A DNA stretch of 64,000 bases from Streptosporangium lutulentum (GTDB lineage Bacteria > Actinomycetota > Actinomycetes > Streptosporangiales > Streptosporangiaceae): assembly GCF_030811455.1 (NCBI RefSeq), contig NZ_JAUSQU010000001.1:4650001-4714000 (forward strand). The letters run 5' to 3'. The translations under genes and the position numbers were made by a program. Every line of letters begins with the position of its first letter. Position 1 is the first letter of the stretch. Positions 26,278 to 34,669 of this stretch are shown piece by piece. The notes under the pieces were generated by a model, which saw only the letters and a list, made by a program, of their open reading frames with translations, was not told the DNA's origin and ran no database searches.

Positions 26278-26910
26278 TCACCTTACGGTTCCGAGCCAGT
26301 TCGTGAGCAGCTGGGCTCCGGCGTCGCCCGACTTCTCGGGGTGGAACTGGGTGGCCGTCAGCGGGCCGTTCTCCACCGCCGCCACGAACGGGACGTTGTG
26401 CTCCGACCAGGTGACCAGGGGGTCGTCGAAGCCCGGTCCCGCCTGGAGCTCCCAGGTCCGCACGCCGTACGAGTGGACGAAGTAGAAGCGCGTCTCCGGA
26501 TCGATCCCGGCGAACAGCACGGTGTCGGCGGGCGGCTTGACGGTGTTCCAGCCCATGTGGGGCAGGACCGGGGCGTCGAGACGCTCCACCGTGCCCGGCC
26601 ACTCGCCGCAGCCCTCGGTCGTGACGCCGTGCTCGACGCCCGTCTCGAAGAGGATCTGCATGCCGACGCAGATGCCGAGAACCGGCCGCCCCGCCGCCAG
26701 GCGCCGCCCGATGACGCGCTCGCCTCGTACGGCGCGCAGCCCGGCCATGCAGGCGGCGAACGCCCCGACACCCGGGACGACGAGGCCGTCGGCCTCCATC
26801 GCCGCCGTGTAGTCGGAGGTCACCGTGACGTCGGCGCCGACCCGGGCCAGGGCCCGTTCCGCCGAGCGGAGGTTGCCCGAGCCGTAGTCGAGAACGGTTA
26901 TGTTCACCAT
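26278..26910 (-). CDS. hisH: imidazole glycerol phosphate synthase glutaminase subunit
   Basis: HisH releases ammonia from glutamine for HisF. The 210-aa class I amidotransferase starts with [14 protein letters not shown] and has the nucleophile Cys in [12 protein letters not shown] near residue 83 and the His-Glu pair in [12 protein letters not shown] near 190. Length is normal. It lies 7 nt after the small membrane protein gene and acts in a complex with HisF. Confidence 0.97.
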   Translation of the reverse strand: MVNITVLDYGSGNLRSAERALARVGADVTVTSDYTAAMEADGLVVPGVGAFAACMAGLRAVRGERVIGRRLAAGRPVLGICVGMQILFETGVEHGVTTEGCGEWPGTVERLDAPVLPHMGWNTVKPPADTVLFAGIDPETRFYFVHSYGVRTWELQAGPGFDDPLVTWSEHNVPFVAAVENGPLTATQFHPEKSGDAGAQLLTNWLGTVR

Positions 26911-26917
26911 CGGAGCC

Positions 26918-27073
26918 TCACCACCAGAGCACCGCCGCCGTCGCCGCCAGGGCCGCGAGGGCGCCGAGCAGCAGCGCGCCCTTCTTCAGTCCCTGCTTGA
27001 AGAACGAGAAGATCCCGCCCACCAGGAAAAGGGCGATGAAGGCCATCGCCGTGGCCGCCCAGTTGCTGCTCAT
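26918..27073 (-). CDS. 51-aa membrane protein between hisB and hisH
   Basis: [20 protein letters not shown] starts the protein at ATG 27073, after GGGGGAGGCGGC. It has two predicted helices with a short FKQGLKKG loop. An in-frame extension to 27142 would be encoded by a 15-bp tandem repeat and is not trusted. Small membrane ORFs are often seen between hisB and hisH in actinomycetes, but I know of no function. It is probably co-transcribed with the his genes. Confidence 0.7.
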   Translation of the reverse strand: MSSNWAATAMAFIALFLVGGIFSFFKQGLKKGALLLGALAALAATAAVLWW

Positions 27074-27105
27074 GCCGCCTCCCCCACCCGAAGGGACGGC
27101 CCGCC

Positions 27106-27150
27106 GCTCCACGGTGCGCCGCTCCACGGTGCGCCGCTCCACGGCGCGCG
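27106..27150. repeat. three 15-bp tandem repeats in the hisB to 51-aa ORF gap
   Basis: GCTCCACGGTGCGCC is repeated exactly at 27106-27120 and 27121-27135, with a third copy at 27136-27150 differing at two positions. A 14-mer, GGGACGGCCCGCCG, flanks the array on both sides (27093-27106 and 27153-27166). The unit is a multiple of three, so the array is in frame with the downstream small ORF. Confidence 0.85.
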
Positions 27151-27221
27151 CGGGGACGGCCCGCCGTTCGGCGTGGCCTCCCTCGCCACCCGGAAGCCGG
27201 CGGCCCGCTCGTCGCGGCCGC

Positions 27222-27839
27222 TCACAGCACGCCCTTCGTGCTCGGCACGCCGGTGGCGCGGGGGTCGAGCTCGGACGCCTCGCGCAAGGCCCTGGCCAGA
27301 GCCTTGAACTGGGCCTCCACGATGTGGTGGGCGTTGCGGCCGTAAGGGACGTGGACGTGCAGGCAGATGGCGGCCTGCGCGACGAACGACTCCAGGATGT
27401 GCCTGGTCATCGTCGTGTCGTAGTCGGGGCCGATCATCGGGGCCATGCCCTCGGGCTCGCTGTGCACGAGGTACGGGCGGCCGGACAGGTCGACGGTGAC
27501 CTGGGCGAGAGCCTCGTCCAGCGGGCAGGACGCGTTCCCGAACCTCCGGATGCCCGACTTGTCGCCCAGAGCCTCGCGGAACGCGGCCCCCAGGGCGATC
27601 GAGGTGTCCTCGATCGTGTGGTGGGAGTCGATGTGGAGGTCGCCCTCGGTCTTCACGGTCAGGTCGAACAGTCCGTGCTTGCCGAGCTGGTTCAGCATGT
27701 GGTCGTAGAACCCGACACCCGTGGACACGTCGACGTTTCCGGTGCCGTCGAGGTCGACCTCGACCAGCACCGAGGTCTCCTTGGTGCCACGCTCGACACG
27801 ACCGCGACGCGGCGCGAACTCACCGGCGGTACTGCTCAC
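27222..27839 (-). CDS. hisB: imidazoleglycerol-phosphate dehydratase
   Basis: HisB removes water from IGP to give imidazole acetol phosphate. The 205-aa monofunctional enzyme has two copies of the manganese-binding His cluster, [14 protein letters not shown] and [17 protein letters not shown], and [19 protein letters not shown] 27839 overlaps the hisC stop (GTGA). The ORF extension further upstream lies inside hisC and is not used. Confidence 0.97.
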   Translation of the reverse strand: MSSTAGEFAPRRGRVERGTKETSVLVEVDLDGTGNVDVSTGVGFYDHMLNQLGKHGLFDLTVKTEGDLHIDSHHTIEDTSIALGAAFREALGDKSGIRRFGNASCPLDEALAQVTVDLSGRPYLVHSEPEGMAPMIGPDYDTTMTRHILESFVAQAAICLHVHVPYGRNAHHIVEAQFKALARALREASELDPRATGVPSTKGVL

Positions 27840-28906
27840 AGGGTTCCCTCCAGGGCGGCGCGGAACGCCGCCATCTCCTTGGCCGTTCCGATGGACACTC
27901 TCAGCCATTCCGGCGGGCCCACCTCACGGATCAGCACTCCGTGCTCAAGCATGCCCTCCCAGACCGCGTGCCTATCCGGGAAACGGCCGAACAGCACGAA
28001 GTTGGCGTCCGAGTCGGCGACCGTCAGCCCCTTGCCGCGCAGCCACTCCACCGTCTCGTCCCGCTCGGCCCGCAGCATGTCGACGGTGCCGAGCAGCTCG
28101 GCCTGGTGGGCGAGCGCGACGCGCGCCGCCGTCTGGGTGAGCGTGGACAGATGGTACGGCAGGCGCACCAGGAGCAGCGCCTCGATCACCGCCGGGTCGG
28201 CGGCGAGGTAGCCGAGGCGGGTGCCCGCCATGGCGAACGCCTTGGACATCGTCCGGGTGACGATGAGCCGGGGGTTGTCCGGCAGCAGGACCAGCGCCGA
28301 CGGGGTGCCGCCGCGCGCGAACTCGAAGTAGGCCTCGTCCACGACGACCATGCCAGGCGCGGCCTGGACGACCTTGGCGATCACGTCCGGGGCGAGCGCG
28401 GTGCCGGTCGGGTTGTTGGGCGAGGTGAGGAAGACGATGTCGGGCCGGTGCTCCTCGATCGCGGCGACGGCCTTGTCCGGGTCGAGCCCGAAGTCCTCCT
28501 CGCGCGCCCCGGAGATCCACTCGGTCGAGGAGCCGCCGGTGATGATCGGGTGCATCGAGTAGGACGGCTCGAAGCCCATCGCGGTGCGGCCGTGACCGCC
28601 GAAGGCCTGCAGGATCTGCTGGAGCACCTCGTTGGAGCCGTTGGCGGCCCAGACCCGCTCGACGGTCAGGTCGTGGCCGAGATAGGCGGCCAGGTCCCGG
28701 CGGAGCGCGACGGCGTCACGGTCGGGGTAGCGGTTGAGCCCCGCCGCGCCGTGCCGCACCGCCTCGGCCAGGTCGGTGACCAGGGAGGCCGAGGGGCCGT
28801 AGGGGTTCTCGTTGGTGTTGAGCCTGACCGGGACGTCGATCTGCGGGGCGCCGTACGGCGTGCGCCCCCGAAGGTCGTCCCTGATCGGCAGGTCTTCGAG
28901 CCTCAC
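27836..28906 (-). CDS. hisC: histidinol-phosphate aminotransferase
   Basis: HisC transaminates imidazole acetol phosphate, using PLP. The 356-aa fold-type I enzyme has NENPYGPS near residue 34, [21 protein letters not shown] and the PLP lysine in [20 protein letters not shown] 28906 overlaps the hisD stop by 4 nt and starts [12 protein letters not shown], as expected. Coupled on both sides in hisD-hisC-hisB order. Confidence 0.97.
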   Translation of the reverse strand: MRLEDLPIRDDLRGRTPYGAPQIDVPVRLNTNENPYGPSASLVTDLAEAVRHGAAGLNRYPDRDAVALRRDLAAYLGHDLTVERVWAANGSNEVLQQILQAFGGHGRTAMGFEPSYSMHPIITGGSSTEWISGAREEDFGLDPDKAVAAIEEHRPDIVFLTSPNNPTGTALAPDVIAKVVQAAPGMVVVDEAYFEFARGGTPSALVLLPDNPRLIVTRTMSKAFAMAGTRLGYLAADPAVIEALLLVRLPYHLSTLTQTAARVALAHQAELLGTVDMLRAERDETVEWLRGKGLTVADSDANFVLFGRFPDRHAVWEGMLEHGVLIREVGPPEWLRVSIGTAKEMAAFRAALEGTL

Positions 28907-30210
28907 GAGGGGATCTCCCAGTCGAAACGCGCGCGGACGGCGGCGCCGTGCGCGGGAAGGTCTTCGGCGTCGGCGAGCACGCACACGTGGGCGGCCGCCT
29001 CGGCGAGGGCCTCACGGCTGTAGTCGACGACGTGGATGCCCCGCAGGAAGGTCTGCACCGACAGCCCCGAGGAGTGGCAGGCGCAGCCGCCGGTGGGCAG
29101 CACGTGGTTGGACCCGGCGAGGTAGTCGCCGAGCGAGACCGGCGCGTAGGCGCCGACGAAGACGGCCCCGGCGTTGCGCACCCTGGCGGCCAGCGCGGAC
29201 GCCCCGGCGGTGTGGATCTCCAGGTGCTCGGCGGCGTAGGCGTCGACGACGCGCAGCCCGGCCTCCATGTCGTCGACGAGGAGGATGCCGGACTGGCGCC
29301 CGGCCAGGGCCTCGGTGATCCGCTCGCCGTGCTTGGTGGCGGCGACCTGGCGGGGCAGCTCCCGCTCGACGGCCTCGGCCAGCTCCTCGGAGTCGGTGAC
29401 GAGGACGGCGGCGGCGATCGTGTCGTGCTCGGCCTGGCTGATGAGGTCGGCGGCGAGGTGCACCGGGTCGGCGGTGGAGTCGGCGAGGATCGCGATCTCG
29501 GTGGGGCCGGCCTCGGAGTCGATGCCGATGCGGCCCTTGAGCAGGCGCTTGGCGGCGGCGACCCAGATGTTGCCGGGGCCGGTGACCATGTCGACCGGGG
29601 CGCACTCCTCGGTGCCGTAGGCGAACATCGCCACGGCCTGGGCCCCGCCGACGGCGTGGACCTCGTCCACCCCGAGCAGCGCGCACGCGGCCAGGATGGT
29701 CGGGTGCGGCAGCCCGCCGAACTCCCGCTGCGCGGGCGAGGCGACCGCGAGGGAGGAGACCCCGGCCTCCTGGGCGGGGACCACGTTCATGACCACGCTG
29801 GAGGGGTACACCGCCCGGCCGCCGGGGACGTACAGGCCCACGCGCTCGACGGGGACCCAGCGCTCGGTGACGGTGCCGCCGGGCACGACCTGGGTGGTGA
29901 CGTCGGTGCGCCGCTGGTCGCGGTGGACGAGACGGGCCCGGCGGATCGACTCCTCAAGGGCCGCCCGGATCCTCGGGTCGAGCGCCTCCAGCGCCTCGGT
30001 GACCGCCTGGACGGGGACGCGGGTGGACTCCAGCTCCACGCCGTCGAACCGGGCGGTCCACTCTCGTACGGCCGCGGCCCCGCGATGACGCACGTCGTCG
30101 CAGATCGACCGCACCTTCTCCAGGGCGGCTTCGACGTCGAGCTGGGCACGGGGCAGCACGCCGTGGAGATCCTCGGGGAGGGCTCCACGCAGGTCGGTAC
30201 GGGAAATCAC
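28903..30210 (-). CDS. hisD: histidinol dehydrogenase
   Basis: HisD oxidises histidinol to histidine in two NAD-dependent steps at a zinc site. The 435-aa protein shows [45 protein letters not shown] and the conserved AEHLEIHT, and the His pair near [14 protein letters not shown] 30210 begins the operon. The 294-nt upstream gap gives no His-rich leader peptide, and no T-box was recognised. Promoter unknown. Confidence 0.97.
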   Translation of the reverse strand: MISRTDLRGALPEDLHGVLPRAQLDVEAALEKVRSICDDVRHRGAAAVREWTARFDGVELESTRVPVQAVTEALEALDPRIRAALEESIRRARLVHRDQRRTDVTTQVVPGGTVTERWVPVERVGLYVPGGRAVYPSSVVMNVVPAQEAGVSSLAVASPAQREFGGLPHPTILAACALLGVDEVHAVGGAQAVAMFAYGTEECAPVDMVTGPGNIWVAAAKRLLKGRIGIDSEAGPTEIAILADSTADPVHLAADLISQAEHDTIAAAVLVTDSEELAEAVERELPRQVAATKHGERITEALAGRQSGILLVDDMEAGLRVVDAYAAEHLEIHTAGASALAARVRNAGAVFVGAYAPVSLGDYLAGSNHVLPTGGCACHSSGLSVQTFLRGIHVVDYSREALAEAAAHVCVLADAEDLPAHGAAVRARFDWEIPS

Positions 30211-30504
30211 CCGTCCAGTCTACGGAGGGTTGGCACCCGGTCCCATCGTGTCCACCATCCGGACGCTTCATCCTTTCGTTAAACAGCGGAAAATACGGAG
30301 GGTACTCAGGCGAAGCCGTATAGTCAGCTTCGACGTTTCCTCGCCTCGCGAAATGCTCCGACGTCACGGGCACCCCAGACCGGACATTCCGTGCGACGGA
30401 GTCCCCCCTCCGTCCTGAGCGGCCGCTCGACACACGAGCGCGCTTCTTTACGTTGTAGATTCGTTCGACGTCCTACGCCGCCGGTCGTGAGTAAGCTTCG
30501 GATC

Positions 30505-31017
30505 GTGAGTAAGTCGAAGCGCACCGGTGGTCAGGGGACCCCGGCGACGGTGACGTTGACCCAGGCCGACGTGGATTTCACCCTTCACCCCTACGACCAC
30601 GACGCCGACGCGCAGGCCTACGGCGAGGAGGCGGCCGACGCCCTCGGCGTGCCGTACGGGCAGATCTTCAAGACGCTCGTCGCCGAGGTGGAGAGCGGAC
30701 TGGCCGTCGCGGTCGTGCCGGTGGCGGGCAAGCTCGACCTCAAGGCCTTCGCGGCGGCGCTGAAGAGCAAGCGGGCCGCGATGGCCGACGCGGCCAAGGT
30801 GGAACGCGTCACCGGTTACGTGGTGGGCGGCATCAGCCCGCTGGGGCAGCGCAAGCGCCTGCCGACCGTGATCGACGCCTCCGCCCTGGACTTCGAGACG
30901 ATCTACTTCTCCGCCGGGCGGCGCGGGCTGCAGATCGAGACCGCCCCCTCCGAGCTGGTACGGCTCACACAGGCGATCACGGCGCCCATCGGCAAGACGG
31001 GCCAGCCTCCCCGGTGA
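30505..31017 (+). CDS. ybaK: Cys-tRNA(Pro) deacylase (YbaK/EbsC family)
   Basis: A 170-aa editing factor that hydrolyses misacylated Cys-tRNA(Pro). It contains ADVDFTLHPYDHDADAQAYGEEAADALGV (split by family gaps), GQIFKTLVAEV with the catalytic Lys, and YVVGGISPLGQRKRLPTVID, which is diagnostic. GTG 30505 starts MSKSKRTGGQ; a second in-frame GTG at 30487 lies in an 18-bp near-duplicate (GTGAGTAAG twice), so the start is ambiguous. There is no Shine-Dalgarno; a TAGATT -10 lies at 30456-30461. Confidence 0.92.
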   Translation: MSKSKRTGGQGTPATVTLTQADVDFTLHPYDHDADAQAYGEEAADALGVPYGQIFKTLVAEVESGLAVAVVPVAGKLDLKAFAAALKSKRAAMADAAKVERVTGYVVGGISPLGQRKRLPTVIDASALDFETIYFSAGRRGLQIETAPSELVRLTQAITAPIGKTGQPPR

Positions 31018-31196
31018 GAGCCTCCGGAGGATCGGGCGAAGAGCTCCCGGGGACGGGCGGGCCTCCCATCGGGTATCGAGCCCGTTTCCTCAATGGTCCC
31101 GTCGAATCCCGGGCGATCCTGTCGAAGGTTGCCGACGCGCTCGACGACGGCCTTCGGCGAGACTGCGACGCAGGCCGTACCTGATCGGGGGAGCAG

Positions 31197-32588
31197 ATGT
31201 TTTACCTGACCGCTACCGAGATGATCAAGCTGCTGCGCGCGGGGGAGGTCAGCGCGGTCGAGCTGCTCGACGCGCACCTGCGCCGGATCGAGGAGGTCAA
31301 CCCGCAGGTCAACGCGATCGTCACACTGGTGGCCGACCGCGCCCGCGAGGAGGCGAGGGAGGCCGACCGTGACCTGGCGCGGGGCCACTGGCGCGGGCCG
31401 CTGCACGGGCTGCCGGTCGCGCACAAGGACCTGGCGGACACCGCGGGGATCCGCACCACATACGGCTCACCGCTCTTCGCCGACCACGTCCCCGTCAGGG
31501 ACGCGCCGATCGTGCGGCGGATGCGCGAGGCCGGGGCGATCACCGTGGGCAAGACCAACACCCCGGAGTTCGGCACCGGCTCGCACACCGTGAACGAGCT
31601 GTTCGGCGCCACCCGCAACCCGTACGACCTGTCGAAGTCGGCGGGCGGCAGCAGCGGCGGGGCGGCGGCGGCACTGGCGACCGGGATGGTGGCCCTGGCC
31701 GACGGCTCGGACATGGGCGGCTCGCTGCGCAACCCGGCCTCGTTCTGCAACGTGGCGGGGCTGCGGCCGACGCCGGGCCGGGTGCCGTCGTCGTCGGCGA
31801 CCGCGGCGTGGTTCACCCTCGGCGTGCCGGGGCCGATGGCCCGCACCGCCGAGGACCTGGCGCTGCTGATGAGCGCGGTGGCCGGGTTCGACGCCGCCTC
31901 TCCCCTGTCGATCACCGAGAGCGGCGCGGTCTTCGCCGAGCCGCTGGAGCTGGACGTGACCGGGCTGCGCATCGCGTGGAGCCCCGACCTGGGCGGGCTG
32001 CCGGTCGACGCGGAGACGGCGAAGGTCACGGCACAGGCCCCGGCGGTGTTCGAGAGCCTGGGCGCGCGGGTCGAACGGGTGGACCTGGACCTGTCGGACG
32101 CCGAGGACGCGTTCCGGATCTACCGGGCGTGGCACTACGCGTCGTCCTTCGGCGACCTCCCCCAGGACCGTGTGGGGGAGAACGTCCGGTGGAACGTCGA
32201 GCGGGGCCGCGAGGTGACCGGGGCGGACCTGGCGCGCGCGGAGCGGCTGCGCAGCGGCCTCTACCAGCGGATGGACGACTTCTTCCGCACCTACGACTTC
32301 CTGATCGCGCCGGTCAGCCAGGTGCCGCCGTTCCCGGTGGACGCGCCGTACGTCTCGGAGATCAACGGGCAGGCGCTGCCCGACTACCTGTCATGGATGC
32401 GCTCGGCCTACTGGATCAGCGTGCTGCACGCCCCCGCGGCGTCGGTGCCGTGCGGGTTCACCGGTGACGGACTGCCGGTCGGCGTGCAGATCGTCGGACG
32501 GCCCTTCGCCGACATGCGGGTCCTGCGCCTGGCCCACGCCTTCGAGCGGGCCACCGGGCACGGTGCGCGCAGGCCCGCCCGCCCCTGA
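31197..32588 (+). CDS. amidase signature family enzyme
   Basis: A 463-aa amidase. The Ser-Ser-Lys triad is visible: Lys in PVAHKDLADTAG, cis-Ser in GSDMGGSLRNPAS and nucleophile Ser within that block, with the Gly/Ser-rich SAGGSSGGAAAALATG. Family members act on many amides or are GatA-like. GatA usually keeps a longer C-terminal part and a gatB/gatC context, absent here, so a general amidase is preferred. GGGGGAG precedes ATG 31197. It converges on the DUF2567-like gene. Confidence 0.9.
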   Translation: MFYLTATEMIKLLRAGEVSAVELLDAHLRRIEEVNPQVNAIVTLVADRAREEAREADRDLARGHWRGPLHGLPVAHKDLADTAGIRTTYGSPLFADHVPVRDAPIVRRMREAGAITVGKTNTPEFGTGSHTVNELFGATRNPYDLSKSAGGSSGGAAAALATGMVALADGSDMGGSLRNPASFCNVAGLRPTPGRVPSSSATAAWFTLGVPGPMARTAEDLALLMSAVAGFDAASPLSITESGAVFAEPLELDVTGLRIAWSPDLGGLPVDAETAKVTAQAPAVFESLGARVERVDLDLSDAEDAFRIYRAWHYASSFGDLPQDRVGENVRWNVERGREVTGADLARAERLRSGLYQRMDDFFRTYDFLIAPVSQVPPFPVDAPYVSEINGQALPDYLSWMRSAYWISVLHAPAASVPCGFTGDGLPVGVQIVGRPFADMRVLRLAHAFERATGHGARRPARP

Positions 32589-32652
32589 CGTCACGCCCCG
32601 GCGAACGGCGGCCCCGTGAGGAGTCCGACCGGGTCTCCCGCAGGACCTCGCG

Positions 32653-33216
32653 CTACCGGTCGCTGATGTCGTAGGCGGACAGCGGTCCGTAGGGGTCCTC
32701 CCCGCCGAACGGACGGCGCAGCGGCGAGTCCCGGTAGCCCGCGATGCTCTCCAGGGCGAAGAAGAGCCCGACGGCGAGCACCGGCCACGCCAGCAGCACG
32801 CCCTGAGCGGTCAGGCCCAGCGGGCCGGCGATCAGGTGCGTGGACGTCCCGGAGGCGGCGACCGTCACCGCACCGAGGTTGACCGCCCGGCCGACCAGCA
32901 GGGCGACGTACGAGCCGAGCAGGCCGCCCGCCCCCAGCCCCAGCACCACCGCGAGCGGGCGGCCCCTGCGCGACAGGCTGTAGCCGATGGCGCCGCAGGC
33001 CAGGCCGATGGCGCCGGCGATGATGGCGAACCAGCCGTCGGCCGCGATGAGCGCCTGGGTGGTGGGGTCGGCCAGCAGCGGGCCCTGGTCGGTGACGACA
33101 TACGGCGGGCGCGGCGCGGCGAGCGACCACAGGACTCCGGCGATCACCCCGGCCAGGCCAAGTGCCAGCACGGTGACGGCGAAGTCACGTGCGTTCCGCA
33201 ATGTGGTTCCCTTCAC
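32653..33216 (-). CDS. DUF2567-like membrane protein
   Basis: About 187 aa with four predicted helices. The core has WSLAAPRPPYVV, DPTTQALIAADGWFAI and ends with ALESIAGYRDSPLRRPF and a polar tail ending SAYDISDR. GTG 33216 or TTG 33201 is the likely start, with GGGA upstream of the latter; the ORF extension to 33258 is not trusted. Similar proteins occur beside murA in actinobacteria (recollection). Function unknown. Confidence 0.6.
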   Translation of the reverse strand: MKGTTLRNARDFAVTVLALGLAGVIAGVLWSLAAPRPPYVVTDQGPLLADPTTQALIAADGWFAIIAGAIGLACGAIGYSLSRRGRPLAVVLGLGAGGLLGSYVALLVGRAVNLGAVTVAASGTSTHLIAGPLGLTAQGVLLAWPVLAVGLFFALESIAGYRDSPLRRPFGGEDPYGPLSAYDISDR

Positions 33217-33300
33217 CCTCTGTATTGATGTGCCCGATGTTACCCACCGGCTCGCCACGCGTTACCGGAGGTTCAGACCGAGTCCGGCTACTCTGTCCAG

Positions 33301-34617
33301 GTGAACGAAGAGGCATGGCTGATCGAACCCTCCGGACCGCTCCGCGGTGACGTCGAGGTACGCGGTTCCAAAAACGGCGTCTCCAAGCACATGGTCGCCG
33401 CGATGCTCGGCATCGGTGAGAGCACGATCCACAACGCCCCCGACGTGGGTGAGGTCGGGATCACCGCGCAGATGCTGCGCGCGCTCGGCATCGACGTGGA
33501 GATCACCGCTGGAGAGATCATCATCTCTCAGGGGCCACAGATCAACCCCCACGTTCCGGCGGCGTTCACCGGCCTCAACCGGATCCCCATCCTGATGCTG
33601 GGCCCGCTGCTGCACCTGGCGGGCGAGGCCTTCGTGCCGCTGGTCGGCGGCGACCCGATCGGGCGCCGGCCCGTCGACTTCCACGTCGAGGCGCTGCGCG
33701 CGATGGGCGCCGAGGTCGAGGTGAGCGACACCGGCATCTACGCCAAGGCCAAGCGGCTGCGCGGGACCCGCATCGAGCTTCCCTACCCCAGCGTGGGCGC
33801 GACCGAGACGATCCTGATGTCGGCGGTGCTGGCCCAGGGCAAGACCGTGCTCAAGGGCGCGGCCATGGAGCCCGAGGTGGTGGAGCTCGCCCTGTTCCTG
33901 CAGCGCATGGGCGCGCGCATCGAGCTCAGCCCGGACCGGCGCATCGTGATCGAGGGGGTGGACCGCCTGCACGGCGCGTCCACCTGGCTGAACGGTGACC
34001 GGATCGAGGCGTTCTCCTACCTGGCGGCCGGTCTGATCACCGGCGGGCAGGTGCGGGTGCACGGCTGCCCGCAGGACCGGCTGGTCACCGCGATCACCAC
34101 GCTGGCCCGGATGGGCGCCGAGATGGACATCACCGACGACTACCTGTCGGCGTCGGCGCCGAACGGGTTACGGGCGGCGGCGGTGCAGACCGACACCCAC
34201 CCGGGGTTCATGACCGACTGGCAGACGCCCCTGATGGTGCTGTTCACCCAGGCCCAGGGCATGTCGGTGCTGCACGAGACGGTGTTCGAGAACCGCCTCG
34301 TCTACGTGCCCGCCCTGCAGAAGATGGGCTGCGAGATCGAGGTCTTCGACGTGTGCCTCGGCGGCCCCGCCTGCCGCTACCACGACACCAACGCCAAGCA
34401 CTCGGCGGTCGTCCGCGGCGTGTCGAAGCTGAGCGGCGCCGACGTGACCCTGCCGGACATCCGGGCCGGGTTCTCCGCCGTGCTCGCGGCCGCGGCCGCG
34501 GAGGGCACCTCCACGCTGCGCGGGGTGCATCACATCGAACGGGGCTACCACCGGCCGTTCGAGCAGTTCGCCTCGCTGGGCCTGAAGATCAGTAGAGAAA
34601 AGGTGCAGGACGGGTAA
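33301..34617 (+). CDS. murA: UDP-N-acetylglucosamine 1-carboxyvinyltransferase homologue with Asp at the PEP-site Cys
   Basis: MurA adds enolpyruvate to UDP-GlcNAc in the first committed step of peptidoglycan synthesis. The 438-aa protein has the EPSP-synthase-like fold with RGSKNG near residue 21 and the flexible loop VGGDPIGRRPVDFH, where residue 118 is Asp instead of the usual Cys that fosfomycin alkylates. GTG 33301 follows TACTCT at 33289-33294 with no Shine-Dalgarno, so the message may be leaderless. KHMVAAML replaces the common LPLLAA. It may be the essential MurA or a paralogue. Confidence 0.9.
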   Translation: MNEEAWLIEPSGPLRGDVEVRGSKNGVSKHMVAAMLGIGESTIHNAPDVGEVGITAQMLRALGIDVEITAGEIIISQGPQINPHVPAAFTGLNRIPILMLGPLLHLAGEAFVPLVGGDPIGRRPVDFHVEALRAMGAEVEVSDTGIYAKAKRLRGTRIELPYPSVGATETILMSAVLAQGKTVLKGAAMEPEVVELALFLQRMGARIELSPDRRIVIEGVDRLHGASTWLNGDRIEAFSYLAAGLITGGQVRVHGCPQDRLVTAITTLARMGAEMDITDDYLSASAPNGLRAAAVQTDTHPGFMTDWQTPLMVLFTQAQGMSVLHETVFENRLVYVPALQKMGCEIEVFDVCLGGPACRYHDTNAKHSAVVRGVSKLSGADVTLPDIRAGFSAVLAAAAAEGTSTLRGVHHIERGYHRPFEQFASLGLKISREKVQDG

Positions 34618-34669
34618 GGATTCGCAATAGGGCGTTTGTAGGTGATCACCCGGTTGCACCTTACTATGC

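Noticed and set aside
30211-30504. His attenuator or T-box before hisD
   Set aside because: No run of His codons, T-box core or terminator was found; short ORFs ending near the hisD start contain no His cluster.
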